Source: PALSA-350 sp963794165
GTDB taxonomy: Bacteria > Acidobacteriota > Terriglobia > Terriglobales > Acidobacteriaceae
DNA length: 64,000 nucleotides
Reading direction: 5' to 3'
Assembly (NCBI GenBank): GCA_963794165.1
Contig: CAWCCT010000005.1
Location: 248,001-312,000 of the forward strand
Shown here: positions 34,414 to 43,222 of the stretch, piece after piece
How the letters are laid out: the number at the start of each line of letters is the position of its first letter
Numbering within the stretch: position 1 is the first letter of the stretch
The notes under the pieces: model-generated
Told to the model about the DNA's origin: nothing
Seen by the model: the letters and a program-made list of their open reading frames with translations, nothing else
Databases searched by the model: none
Made by a program: the position numbers and the translations under genes

Positions 34414-35604
34414 TCACTTCTCTGCTGCCAGGACTGCTTTATGCTTGGCAATCCGCACGCCCTTGAGGTCGTCCAGGCGCAACTCCAATCCCCATCCGTA
34501 GAAGTTGTCTGCCAGCGCTATTGCTATCTCATTTTTCCCCTTCTGCAGCGGTAGATCGAACGACCCATTCTCCAGCGACAACCGTCCGTCCGGAGTTTTT
34601 CGCGCGGCCGGAGGCTGATATAGATTCTTGTCGGCAAACACCAGCTTTCCGTTCACGAAAACCCAGATCTCGCGCGCCCATCCAATCGAAACATGCTTGG
34701 TCTGACTTGAGTCGGAATCGATATTCGTTTTCAGCCATGCCACAGAACGGACTACGTGCCCGGTAGGCAATCCAACCTGGCGGCTCAGGTTCACTAACCC
34801 GCCTCGCTCCGCACTCAGGGGTGTCCAATGCTGCGAAGCGTCCGGCATATCTGCAAGTGCCGGGTCCTTGCCCGGGGGAAGGGAAGCCGATGACGAAATC
34901 AGCCAATCGCGCAGGAATCGCTTGTCCCCATCGGTCGGATCATTGACTGGCACTGGTGTGAGCCCTTCAACTGCATCGGGAATCACAGTCAAGTTCGCGA
35001 AGGTAGCTGGTCCCTGCAATAGCAAACCACCTTCCAGTACATCCCCTTCCAGCCGTCCAATGGCGAGCGTGGGCGCCGACGCGCCATTCACAAAGATATT
35101 CATTCGCCGTCCTGAAACTACCAGCTTGATATGGTTCCAGGTATCTGGCTTCAGTGGGGCCGGTCCCTGGTATTGGGGAAAGACGTCCCAAAGCAACACT
35201 CCATGCGTCTGAGGAGCATACTGCATGCAATCGACAGCCGTGGCGCAATTCGGGCGAGGCCGCAGATAGAAGTCCTCGAAGGTGTCGTCGTCCTTGCGGC
35301 GAAAGCCGATTCCTCCTCCCATTGACCCCGTCGGAATCACATCGAACTCGATCGTTCCGTTGTGAAATTCAAACCCCTTCAGCACAGCGTCGCCCTTGTT
35401 GACCTTCATCACCCCCAGCGGATAGGCATCCGCCTGTGAGAACTCCACATTGTTTTTGGTCTCCCACCGATCCGCTGTCATGGGAATATTGATTGGTTTT
35501 TGCGCGATCGCCGGTGATTGCAGGACAGCGCTCACTACGACGAAGGAGATCACCTTCCAGATTGGGGAGTGTTTGGCCCGCCGGGCAACGGATATGGTTG
35601 TCAT
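34414..35604 (-). CDS. Secreted LamG/DUF1080-like protein
   Basis: 396 residues with a signal peptide (WKVISFVVVSAVLQSPAIAQ). Residues ~50-210 fit a concanavalin-type jelly-roll: FEFHNGTIEFDVIPTGSMGG, DDTFEDFYLRP, DTWNHIKLVVSGRRMNIFVN. A second beta-domain at 290-390 reads like a carbohydrate-binding or sialidase-type lectin (VFVNGKLVFADKNLYQPP, GKNEIAIALADNFYGWGLEL). No catalytic residues identified; probable secreted glycan-binding or hydrolytic protein. 55 bp upstream of the kinase, same strand, so possibly the same operon. Confidence 0.7.
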   Translation of the reverse strand: MTTISVARRAKHSPIWKVISFVVVSAVLQSPAIAQKPINIPMTADRWETKNNVEFSQADAYPLGVMKVNKGDAVLKGFEFHNGTIEFDVIPTGSMGGGIGFRRKDDDTFEDFYLRPRPNCATAVDCMQYAPQTHGVLLWDVFPQYQGPAPLKPDTWNHIKLVVSGRRMNIFVNGASAPTLAIGRLEGDVLEGGLLLQGPATFANLTVIPDAVEGLTPVPVNDPTDGDKRFLRDWLISSSASLPPGKDPALADMPDASQHWTPLSAERGGLVNLSRQVGLPTGHVVRSVAWLKTNIDSDSSQTKHVSIGWAREIWVFVNGKLVFADKNLYQPPAARKTPDGRLSLENGSFDLPLQKGKNEIAIALADNFYGWGLELRLDDLKGVRIAKHKAVLAAEK

Positions 35605-35751
35605 GCCACGGAGGCTATCCGGCGCCCGCCAACCCAGGCCACAAATATGTCACGGAACGGAGCCCCCAGTTGCAGGCCGGACAGAAGGCCTAACGAATCG
35701 GTGCAACTTGTAATCGACCGCGGCTGCGGACCCCTGTTTTTTCGGAAACCA

Positions 35752-35940
35752 TCAAGAGGCTCGATCGTAAGCGGACCCACACCGGTGCCTCAGCAGTTCC
35801 CAACGAAGCTTCTGGTTCTTTATCAGGAGTTCCGCGATGATCACCCGCAAGGAGCTATTTTCCCGAGCTAATTGCTGCGAATCCGATGGCAGGTTGATCT
35901 GTTCGACAGCACTGTTTTGGATGTGTGTGGGTCCTATCAT
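35752..35940 (-). CDS. Small coiled-coil protein with strong promoter
   Basis: 62 residues. The central part is an amphipathic, leucine-zipper-like helix (QQLARENSSLRVIIAELLIK, NQKLRWELLRH), flanked by short disordered ends. It has everything expected of a real gene: AGGAGG six bases before the ATG, and a near-consensus promoter at 35995-35968. I do not recognise a family. It might be a dimeric regulator or a small partner protein. It lies downstream of the secreted LamG gene's 5' end, divergent from nothing obvious. Confidence 0.65.
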   Translation of the reverse strand: MIGPTHIQNSAVEQINLPSDSQQLARENSSLRVIIAELLIKNQKLRWELLRHRCGSAYDRAS

Positions 35941-35967
35941 GGCCGTCCTCCTCTGGTTGCTGGTTCA

Positions 35968-35995
35968 AATATATTCCCATATAAGAATATGTCAA
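35968..35995 (-). promoter_or_regulatory. Promoter and inverted repeat of the small coiled-coil gene
   Basis: TTGACA (35995-35990), 16 bases, TATATT (35973-35968): close to the sigma-70 consensus. The spacer and -10 contain ATATTC-TTATATGG-GAATAT, a 6-8-6 inverted repeat, so a repressor site overlapping the promoter is likely. Confidence 0.65.
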
Positions 35996-36011
35996 GTGAG
36001 GAAGTAGCGCT

Positions 36012-36317
36012 TTGGTCTGGATTGGAGGCTGATGGAGGGAACCGCAGATCCCTCGGCTTCGCTCGGGATGACAAATGGGGGAACAGTGTTTTGGTCAGCA
36101 TTGGATGCTGATGGAGAGAACTGCAGATCCCTCGGCTTCGCTCGGGATGACAAAGGGGGGAACAGTGTTTTGGTCTGGATTGGAGGCTGATGGAGGGAAC
36201 TGCAGATCCCTCGGCTTCGCTCGGGATGACAAAGGGGGGAACAGTGTTTTGGTCAGCATTGGATGCTGATGGAGAGAACTGCAGATCCCTCGGCCTTCGC
36301 TCGGGATGACAAAGGGT
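36012..36317. repeat. 79-bp tandem repeat, four units in ABAB order
   Basis: Units start at 36012, 36091, 36170 and 36249, exactly 79 bp apart. A units carry TTGGTCTGGATTGGAGGCTG, B units TTGGTCAGCATTGGATGCTG. All share AGATCCCTCGGCTTCGCTCG followed by GGATGACAAA, the core of the 861-1035 repeat family. The ABAB order means an AB dimer was duplicated. Unit four has one extra C. Confidence 0.95.
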
Positions 36318-36380
36318 AGGAATGCACGAGAGGCGCGCACCGGGATGGAGCGCGCATCTCTGGGGAACTTTGATTGCGGG

Positions 36381-38543
36381 TCATTTGCGGGTGAGCACGT
36401 AAAGGTGCCCGTTCAGTCCAGTGGCGACAATCTTGCCGCTGTCGCTTATGCCGGCAGCGGATGTAAGCAGCGGAAGCGACGCATCGACGAGATCGTTAAG
36501 GTCAATCAACTTGCCATCGCAGTAGCGAAGTAACGCGTGGCTGCTGCCGTTGGCCACAACTTCGCCTCCAACAATGTCTCCGCTATTGTTGATACCGCCG
36601 GCGATGAAAGGAAGCTTCTCGAAGCCCTTCTCGCGATGGAGGAAACTGGTAGGCAGACCAGTCGAGTTCAAGGCTGACGCGATAATTTCTCCGCGATCGT
36701 TGATGGCCGCGTTGACGAAGGACTCTCCGGCCAGGGTTCCCAAATCGCGCATGTGCCCATGGGCATAGAGAAAGAGGTGACTCAGGCTGCCGCCGGCTAC
36801 CGTGCTGATACCGGCGATCTCGTCCAGGTTGTTGATGCTCGTACCCTGGCTGAAAGTCCCACCAAGTGTTCCTATATCTACCAGTTCGCTGCCGCTATAA
36901 GTAAATGCGTGCGTAGACCCCGGGTTGCAGGAGCCGGTTGGGAGGCACGTCCCCGTGGAGAGCGATCCCGTAATGCGTCCGGCATCGTTGATGCCGAAGG
37001 CGACGCTTTGCCTGCCGGCGACGGTGTCTATGTCCACGGTTGACTTACTGCTGTAGTTGTACAGGAATGCCTGAGCCGGCGGTTGCAAAGGCGAAGGGGG
37101 CTGCAGGTCGGTTTGGCCAACTACCTGGCCGCTATCGTTAATATCGTTGCCTGAGCTTACCCGGCTGAAAGCGATTCCAGTCGTCGTTCCTCCGGCGTAG
37201 ATAAAAGCCTGCACGAAATTGTCGTTTACCTGCGGATAGTACCTTACCGTGCCCGTGACCTCGCCCTTATTGTTGATTGCTGCCGCAGTGATGACCTGGA
37301 CACTTCCAAAGTCTGTCGGATCAGGTATCTCTGTCGCCGAATAAAGAGGAACAGTGCGCGGGCGCACCAGGGCTATGGAGACAGGGCCGGCGCCAGTGGG
37401 GAAGGACGAGGTGCCGATGGGTTTTAGCGCGCCGGAGCTGAGCGTGTAAGCGGAAACATCATTGGAGGACTTATTTGCCGCGTAGACAAATGTGCCGGTG
37501 TAGTCCACGGCAGCGAAGGCCGGCGTTCCTCCACCGAAAGGCGAATTTGTAACCGGCGTGAGTTGCCCATATAAGTCCATGGGAGGAATACCGGTGCCGC
37601 CGATCGCGGTACTGTTCTGGTTAATGCTGTAAGCGAAAACTCCGCCCTCGCCCGCAAGGTATACAAAGCCGCCAGTCGGGTCGACGGTTATAGACTGATA
37701 TTGGCCGGTAGCTGCAGTATAAGGCGATGTCGCGAGCGCCGTGAGCGCGCCAGTGGCCGGGTTGATCGAATACCCGGAAATCTCGCCGGAGCCCTCGTCC
37801 GCTACATAGGCGAACCGATCGTTGGGATCGACCGCCACTGATAGGGGAAAAGTCCCGGTGGCAAAAGGCGACCCCGGAATCGCTGTTAGCGCGCCTGTTT
37901 CCGCGTTGATGGTGTAGCCGGAAACGTTGTTAGACAACTCGTTTGTTACGTAAACAAACTTCCCCAGCGGATCCACGGCTACGGATGCGGGAAAAGTACC
38001 TGCTGCAAAGGGGGATCCGGACACTGGGACTAATCGCCCGCTACTGCCATCGATCTTGTATGCCGAGACGCTGTTAGATCCAAGGTTTGAGACGTAGGCA
38101 AATCCTCCCGAGGGATCAATTGCGATCGCCGACGGCCCTGAAGCCGCGGCAAAAGGTGATCCTGGAACTGGGGTTAGTTTCCCGCTCGTGCAATCAATAC
38201 GAAAGCCTGCTACATCGTTGTCCTGTAGATATTGGTTGGTCACATACAGGAATCTTCCTGCTGGATCCACTGCCACTGAGGTCGGGCCCGCCTCGCCGGT
38301 GGTGAACGGCGATCCCTCAAGGGCCGTTAATTCGCCGTTAGCAGCATTGATTTTGTATCCCGATACATTGTTCGCATCCTCGTTTGCCACGTAGGCGAAC
38401 TGGTTACAGCCTTCGATGTCGTTGAGAGACGCATTTTCCGCGGACGCGCTCGCGACCAGGAGCAAGGGTGAGAAAGCGAGAGCCAGGCGTATAAAAGATC
38501 TTATTGGAGTCGCTGAAATCCTGAGGTCTTGCAATGTAGACAT
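36381..38543 (-). CDS. Secreted beta-propeller (YVTN) and HAF-repeat fusion protein
   Basis: 720 residues with a signal peptide ending ASASA-ENA. The first ~370 residues are YVTN-type beta-propeller repeats of about 45 (VAVDPLGKFVYVTNELSNNV, SGYTINAETGALTAIPGSPF). The second half consists of HAF repeats (GINDAGRITGSL, HAFTYSGSELVDIGTLGG). The protein is exported and may bind surface polymers or ligands; no enzyme signature seen. It resembles the shorter HAF protein at 29.9 kb but adds the propeller. Confidence 0.85.
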   Translation of the reverse strand: MSTLQDLRISATPIRSFIRLALAFSPLLLVASASAENASLNDIEGCNQFAYVANEDANNVSGYKINAANGELTALEGSPFTTGEAGPTSVAVDPAGRFLYVTNQYLQDNDVAGFRIDCTSGKLTPVPGSPFAAASGPSAIAIDPSGGFAYVSNLGSNSVSAYKIDGSSGRLVPVSGSPFAAGTFPASVAVDPLGKFVYVTNELSNNVSGYTINAETGALTAIPGSPFATGTFPLSVAVDPNDRFAYVADEGSGEISGYSINPATGALTALATSPYTAATGQYQSITVDPTGGFVYLAGEGGVFAYSINQNSTAIGGTGIPPMDLYGQLTPVTNSPFGGGTPAFAAVDYTGTFVYAANKSSNDVSAYTLSSGALKPIGTSSFPTGAGPVSIALVRPRTVPLYSATEIPDPTDFGSVQVITAAAINNKGEVTGTVRYYPQVNDNFVQAFIYAGGTTTGIAFSRVSSGNDINDSGQVVGQTDLQPPSPLQPPAQAFLYNYSSKSTVDIDTVAGRQSVAFGINDAGRITGSLSTGTCLPTGSCNPGSTHAFTYSGSELVDIGTLGGTFSQGTSINNLDEIAGISTVAGGSLSHLFLYAHGHMRDLGTLAGESFVNAAINDRGEIIASALNSTGLPTSFLHREKGFEKLPFIAGGINNSGDIVGGEVVANGSSHALLRYCDGKLIDLNDLVDASLPLLTSAAGISDSGKIVATGLNGHLYVLTRK

Positions 38544-38655
38544 GGAAGGGACCCTCCTCGTTGGAGCCGTCGAATTATATCCAGCGCCGGCGAAAGAGGG
38601 GAAGCGCGGAATGGATGCCAGTTACCTAGGTCATTAATGGGATAAGTCAAATCTT

Positions 38656-39678
38656 ATGCGCATACTTCTCATCGGCGGGAATGGATTTATCGGGCGGTTC
38701 GTCATGGCCGCACTCCAGGAGCAAGGGCACTCGATCGCTTTGTTTCAACGGGGCACGAACGCCGCGCCCGCCGGCGTGGAACAGATCCAGGGTGACCGTA
38801 GTCAACTTAGCTCCAGCGCTATAGGACTGAAGCGCTTTGCTCCCGAGGTGGTGATCGACCTGGTTATCAGCTCCGGCCCCCAGGCGGAAGAGCTGATGAA
38901 CGTCTTCCGTAGCGCAGCTCGCCGAGTGATCATGCTGAGCAGCATGGACGTGTATCGTGCGATAGGCATTTCACAGGGCACGGAAAGTGGGCCGCTGCAG
39001 GAAGTGCCGCTGACGGAAGAGTCGGAGCTGCGGCGCAACCTGCATCCCTATCCGCCTGGGACATTACAGCACTTGCGCAAGATTTTTCCATGGATGACGG
39101 ATGATTACGACAAAATCCCTGCGGAGCGCATAGTGCTGAACGATCCGGAACTTCCCGGCACGGTGCTGCGCTTGCCGATGGTGTATGGACCCGGCGATCC
39201 GCTGCATCGTTTTTATCCCGTGGTGAAGCGCGTCTCTGACGGACGCCGCCACATCATTTTTGCTCAGCCGCTGGCCGAATGGCGGTCCCCACGAGGCTAC
39301 GTGGAGAACGTGGCCGCTGCTATTGCGTTGGCCGCCACTGATGATCGTGCCATCGGGCGTATTTATAACGTGGGTGAAGAACCATCCTTCAGCGAACTGG
39401 AATGGGCACAGAAGATTGCAGATGAGATGGGATGGGAAGGGAAGTTTGTCGTGCTGCCGGTCGAGAACACACCGCCCCACTTGCTAAGGCCTGGCAATGC
39501 CGCGCAGCATTGGGCGGTGAGCTCGGCGCGTATCCGCAAGGAGCTGGGGTACGAAGAGCCGGTCGATGTGCGGGAGGCGATCCGAAGGACGATTCGCTGG
39601 GAGGAGCAGAATCCCCCCGCCGACGTGTCTCAGGGCCAGTTCGCTTATGCGGCGGAAGATGCCGCTGTTGCAGACTGA
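38656..39678 (+). CDS. NAD(P)-dependent epimerase/dehydratase (extended SDR)
   Basis: 340 residues. The N-terminal Rossmann motif is RILLIGGNGFIGRFVMAAL. A degenerate substrate-side motif follows, with the usual YxxxK missing from its expected place (YDKIPAERIVLNDPEL has Tyr then Lys three residues on at a different spacing). The structural blocks RLPMVYGPGDPLHRF, GYVENVAAAIALAATDD and IYNVGEEPSFSELEWAQ are typical of epimerase-like SDRs. Substrate unknown. It stands alone, followed by repeats. Confidence 0.82.
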   Translation: MRILLIGGNGFIGRFVMAALQEQGHSIALFQRGTNAAPAGVEQIQGDRSQLSSSAIGLKRFAPEVVIDLVISSGPQAEELMNVFRSAARRVIMLSSMDVYRAIGISQGTESGPLQEVPLTEESELRRNLHPYPPGTLQHLRKIFPWMTDDYDKIPAERIVLNDPELPGTVLRLPMVYGPGDPLHRFYPVVKRVSDGRRHIIFAQPLAEWRSPRGYVENVAAAIALAATDDRAIGRIYNVGEEPSFSELEWAQKIADEMGWEGKFVVLPVENTPPHLLRPGNAAQHWAVSSARIRKELGYEEPVDVREAIRRTIRWEEQNPPADVSQGQFAYAAEDAAVAD

Positions 39679-39685
39679 AGAGTAA

Positions 39686-39896
39686 CCGCAGGTCCCTCGG
39701 CTTCGCTCGGGATGACAAAGGGGGAAGTAGCGTCTTGGTCAGCATTGGATGCTGGTTGAGCCACACCGCAGGTCCCTCCACTACGCTACGCTCCGGTCGG
39801 GATGACAATTCAATTTGGGTGCGCGGTATACGTTTCGCCACCAAACCACCTTGTCATCCCGACCGGAGCGTAGCGTAGTGGAGGGACCTGCGGTTT
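39686..39896. repeat. Repeat cluster of the CCGCAGGTCCCTC family
   Basis: Two direct copies (39686-39721 and about 39763-39808) and one inverted copy (39850-39896) of the same module. The middle copy also carries TTGGTCAGCATTGGATGCTG, the B unit of the 79-bp tandem array. The inverted pair forms a long hairpin just beyond the stop of argA. Confidence 0.85.
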
Positions 39897-40418
39897 CTAT
39901 CCCGTTAATCGCACTAATTGCTCAGCCTCGATCCTGGTTCCCAGGATCGATACCCGCGGAATCTGCCCGCGCGCCATCGCTACTTCATCGCAGCGGTAGA
40001 GTCTCGGGCAATTCTGACAATCTTTGTAGATCTTATCCGGCAACGCGGTTCGATCCTCGACCACGCGAAAGCCGTGTTTGAAGAAGAAGTCAGGTATGCG
40101 AGTAAAAAGACACACACAGCCCACACCGTGATCCTCGGCTTCATCCAACAGCGTCTGCAGCAGCATACCGCCGGTACCTTTGCTCTTGGCTTCCGGCCGC
40201 ACCACAATTGATCGGACTTCCGCCAGGTGCGGGCCGTAGAGATGCAAGGCACCGCAGCCCTGAAAAATTCCTTGAGCCGATTCCGCGATGGTAAAGTCGC
40301 GCACGTTCTCGCAAATCTCCGCAAAGGCGCGCCGCAAAAGAGTGCCATCCGACGACAGGCTGTTCACCAGCTCGTATATGTTGGACGCGTCTTGTAATCT
40401 GGCCTTACGTATTTCCAT
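39897..40418 (-). CDS. argA: N-acetylglutamate synthase, short (stand-alone GNAT) form
   Basis: 173 residues, one GNAT domain and no amino-acid-kinase domain. Acetyl-CoA motifs: VRSIVVRPEAKSKGTGGMLL and FTRIPDFFFKHGFRVVE. A Cys-rich tail CQNCPRLYRC is typical of the short ArgA forms (as in Mycobacterium Rv2747). It starts the pathway by acetylating glutamate. It is last in the arg operon and overlaps argH by 14 bp, which supports the assignment over other GNATs. Confidence 0.85.
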   Translation of the reverse strand: MEIRKARLQDASNIYELVNSLSSDGTLLRRAFAEICENVRDFTIAESAQGIFQGCGALHLYGPHLAEVRSIVVRPEAKSKGTGGMLLQTLLDEAEDHGVGCVCLFTRIPDFFFKHGFRVVEDRTALPDKIYKDCQNCPRLYRCDEVAMARGQIPRVSILGTRIEAEQLVRLTG

Positions 40419-41814
40419 CCATCTGTCCCATTGCAGCAGAAAGTCTCGCTTCCTGCGCGGTTAATGCCTCACGCACCCGGCCAACCGCGGTGCCGCCTAT
40501 GACATCGTGGCAATTCACGGTTGCGTCGAGGGTGATGCTTGCAAAGAAATCGGCTTCGAACTCCGGTCCGAATTGCTTCAGCTCCTCGAGCGTGAGGCTC
40601 TCGAGTTCGCAGCCCTTCTCCAAACCATAGCGCACCGCCAGCCCAATCTTCTCGTGCGCCTTACGAAAGGGAACTCCCTTGTGCACCAGGTAGGTGGCGG
40701 CTGCCATGGCATTGAGATAACCGGTCTCGCAGGCACTGCGCATGCGATCGGTGTTGAAACGAAGGGCCGAAGTAAACCTGGCCAGTAAGGCGGTCATGCG
40801 CTGCGCAGCATCGGCGGCAGCAAAGAGCGGCTCCTGGCTCTCCTGCAGGTCCTTGTTGTAGGCCAGGGGAAGCCCCTTGAGCAACATGGTGACCGTTTGC
40901 GCGGCGCCGTTGATGCGGGCCACTTTGGCCCGCACCAGCTCGGTCAGATCGGGATTTTTCTTCTGCGGCATCGCGCTTGACCCAGTTGAAAATGCTTCCG
41001 GCAGCTCCACGAACCCGAATTCCGCCGTGGCATAAAGCGTGATCTCCTCCGCGAAACGGCTGGCGTGCAAGGCAACCAGCGTGAGCGCCTGCAGGAACTC
41101 GAGGGCAAAGTCGCGGTCGCTGGTCGCGTCCATGCTGTTGGCGGTGGGCGCGTGAAAACCCAATTCCTTCGCGGCAATTGTCCGATCCAGCTTCAGAGTC
41201 GCGCCGGCCACGGCTCCAGAACCCAGTGGACAGTAATTGAGGCGGTGGCGCAAATCCCCCAGCCGCGTCATGTCCCGTAGCAGCATCTCCCCGTAAGCCT
41301 GCAGCCAGTGAGCGACCAGGACCGGCTCGGCACGCTGCAAGTGGGTGTAGGCGGGCATAACTGCGTCGCCTGCCGTTTGCGCTTGCGCGCCGAGCGCTCG
41401 CGACCAATCCGCCAGATTGCCGGCGATCGAACTGCACTTCTCGCGCACGAAAAGCCGCAGGTCCGTGGCAATCTGCTCGTTGCGGCTGCGCCCGGTGTGC
41501 AGCTTGAACCCGAGGTCGCCGATGCGCGACACAAGTTCGAGCTCCACAAAATGATGGATGTCCTCCGCTTGCATACAGCCGTAAATGTCGCTCGCCGGGC
41601 GCTGTGCATAATCATCGCGGATCGCGTCCAGGGCGCCGACAATCTTCTCCAGCTCCACATTAGTCAAGATGCCGGCGGCGGCAATGGTGCGCGCGTGGGC
41701 CTTACTGGCAGCTACTTCCTGGGGGAGCAGCTGCCAATCGAATGCCAGTGATCGTTGCCATTGTTCGAAGTCCTGGTCCAGCGGCTCGCGAAAGCGGCCT
41801 GACCACATCTTCAC
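40405..41814 (-). CDS. argH: Argininosuccinate lyase
   Basis: 469 residues, fumarase-superfamily fold. The superfamily signature is GSSAMPQKKNPDLTELVRAK; other lyase blocks are HTGRSRNEQIATDLRLFVRE, the catalytic THLQRAEPV loop, and KDLQESQEPLF. It splits argininosuccinate to arginine and fumarate, the last step. ATGA overlap with argG (41811-41814). Confidence 0.97.
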   Translation of the reverse strand: MKMWSGRFREPLDQDFEQWQRSLAFDWQLLPQEVAASKAHARTIAAAGILTNVELEKIVGALDAIRDDYAQRPASDIYGCMQAEDIHHFVELELVSRIGDLGFKLHTGRSRNEQIATDLRLFVREKCSSIAGNLADWSRALGAQAQTAGDAVMPAYTHLQRAEPVLVAHWLQAYGEMLLRDMTRLGDLRHRLNYCPLGSGAVAGATLKLDRTIAAKELGFHAPTANSMDATSDRDFALEFLQALTLVALHASRFAEEITLYATAEFGFVELPEAFSTGSSAMPQKKNPDLTELVRAKVARINGAAQTVTMLLKGLPLAYNKDLQESQEPLFAAADAAQRMTALLARFTSALRFNTDRMRSACETGYLNAMAAATYLVHKGVPFRKAHEKIGLAVRYGLEKGCELESLTLEELKQFGPEFEADFFASITLDATVNCHDVIGGTAVGRVREALTAQEARLSAAMGQMDGNT

Positions 41815-43022
41815 TGAACGGCCTCTTTCTTCTGCAGAAGACGAGCCCGGGTGCGGGCCGGCAGTCCGAGGATCTGGATGAACCCCTTGGCATCTTTCTG
41901 GTCGTAGCTATCGCCCATGGTGAACGATGACAAATCGTCGGAGTAGAGCGAGTACGGCGAATGACGGCCGGCGACAGCGATGTTGCCCTTGTACAGGGAA
42001 AGGCTAACCGTACCGGTGACATGTTTCTGCGTGTTGTCGACAAATGCGTCTAGGGCCTCGCGCAGCGGGGTAAACCACAAACCGAAGTACACCAGCTCGG
42101 CGTACTTGAGAGCAACGTGCTGTTTGTAATGCATCACTTCGCGGTCCAGGGTCAGGGCTTCGAGCTCGCGATGTGCCGTGGTGATCAAGGTACCGCCAGG
42201 AGTCTCGTAGAGGCCGCGGCTCTTGATGCCGACGAAGCGGTTTTCTACTAAGTCAATGCGGCCGATGGCGTTGCGCGCGCCGATGTCATTCAACAGCTCG
42301 ACGATCTGTACCGGCTCCAGTTGCATGCCGTCTACTGACACGGGCTTGCCTTCGACGAACCCAATCTCCACTACTTCCTCGTGGTCCGGTGCTTCCTGAG
42401 GGGAGCGGGTCATCATCCAGGTGGAAGCCAGAGGCGCGTTGCCGGCATTTTCCAGCTCACCGCCCTCGTGACTTATGTGCCACAGGTTGCGGTCGCGGGA
42501 GTGGATCTTCTCCCGGCTTGCCGCCACCGCGATGCCGTGCGCCTCAGCGTAGTCCAGGCAATCTTCACGCGACTTCAAGGTCCATTCACGCCACGGCGCG
42601 ATCACCTTCAAATCCGGAGCCAATGCCTGATATGCGTGTTCGAAACGAACCTGGTCGTTGCCCTTGCCGGTGCAGCCATGGGCGACTGCTTCGGCGCCTT
42701 CCTTAAGGGCGAGTTCGACCTGGTGCTTGGCGATCACGGGGCGCGCAATCGAAGTGCCCAGCAGATATTTATGCTCGTAAATTGCGCCGGCCCGGACCGT
42801 CGGATAAACATAGTCGCGCACAAACTCGTCGCGCAGGTCGAGAACTACCGCCTTCTTGGCCCCTGTGGCGTACGCCTTGGCAACCACGGCGTCCAGGTCA
42901 TCGCCCTGGCCGACATCTGCAATCATGGCGATTACATCCATTCCGTAATTCTCATTGAGCCAGGGAATAATGATCGAGGTGTCGAGACCACCCGAGTAGG
43001 CAAGAACAACTTTCTTCGACAT
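41811..43022 (-). CDS. argG: Argininosuccinate synthase
   Basis: 403 residues. PP-loop AYSGGLDTS near residue 8; the ATP/aspartate-citrulline motifs GCTGKGNDQVRFE, IAPWREW and the late YSLYSDDLSSFTMGDSYDQ are all present. It condenses citrulline and aspartate. A 200-bp repeat-filled gap separates it from argF; otherwise it is coupled to argH. Confidence 0.97.
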   Translation of the reverse strand: MSKKVVLAYSGGLDTSIIIPWLNENYGMDVIAMIADVGQGDDLDAVVAKAYATGAKKAVVLDLRDEFVRDYVYPTVRAGAIYEHKYLLGTSIARPVIAKHQVELALKEGAEAVAHGCTGKGNDQVRFEHAYQALAPDLKVIAPWREWTLKSREDCLDYAEAHGIAVAASREKIHSRDRNLWHISHEGGELENAGNAPLASTWMMTRSPQEAPDHEEVVEIGFVEGKPVSVDGMQLEPVQIVELLNDIGARNAIGRIDLVENRFVGIKSRGLYETPGGTLITTAHRELEALTLDREVMHYKQHVALKYAELVYFGLWFTPLREALDAFVDNTQKHVTGTVSLSLYKGNIAVAGRHSPYSLYSDDLSSFTMGDSYDQKDAKGFIQILGLPARTRARLLQKKEAVQ

Positions 43023-43052
43023 ACAAAACTCCTTGTAATCCTATCTAGTGCT

Positions 43053-43217
43053 GACGAAGGGCACGGCTTCAGCCGTGCCGCAATGGCTTCGCCAAGTTAA
43101 GGGCTTTAGCCCCTGAGGTACGTCTTTTCCATGATGCTCTCAAAAGCGTACCTCAGCGGCTGAAGCCGTCATGAGTACGGCATCTGCGGCACGGCTGAAG
43201 CCGTGCCCTTCGTACAA
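43053..43217. repeat. Composite inverted repeat within the arg operon
   Basis: Outer arms GAAGGGCACGGCTTCAGCCG (about 43056) and CGGCTGAAGCCGTGCCCTTC (about 43193) enclose GGGGCTTTAGCCCCTGAGGTACG and GCGTACCTCAGCGGCTGAAGCC. It shares modules with 7539-7868. It lies between argF and argG on the operon transcript. Confidence 0.88.
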
Positions 43218-43222
43218 AGCTC

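Noticed and set aside
36075..36340. Frames running through the 79-bp array on both strands
   Set aside because: 79 is not a multiple of 3, and the frames only reflect the repeat; no start signals.
38656..39678. Sugar-nucleotide epimerase assignment (for example galE)
   Set aside because: The catalytic YxxxK is not in its expected place and no sugar genes are adjacent, so only the superfamily is given.
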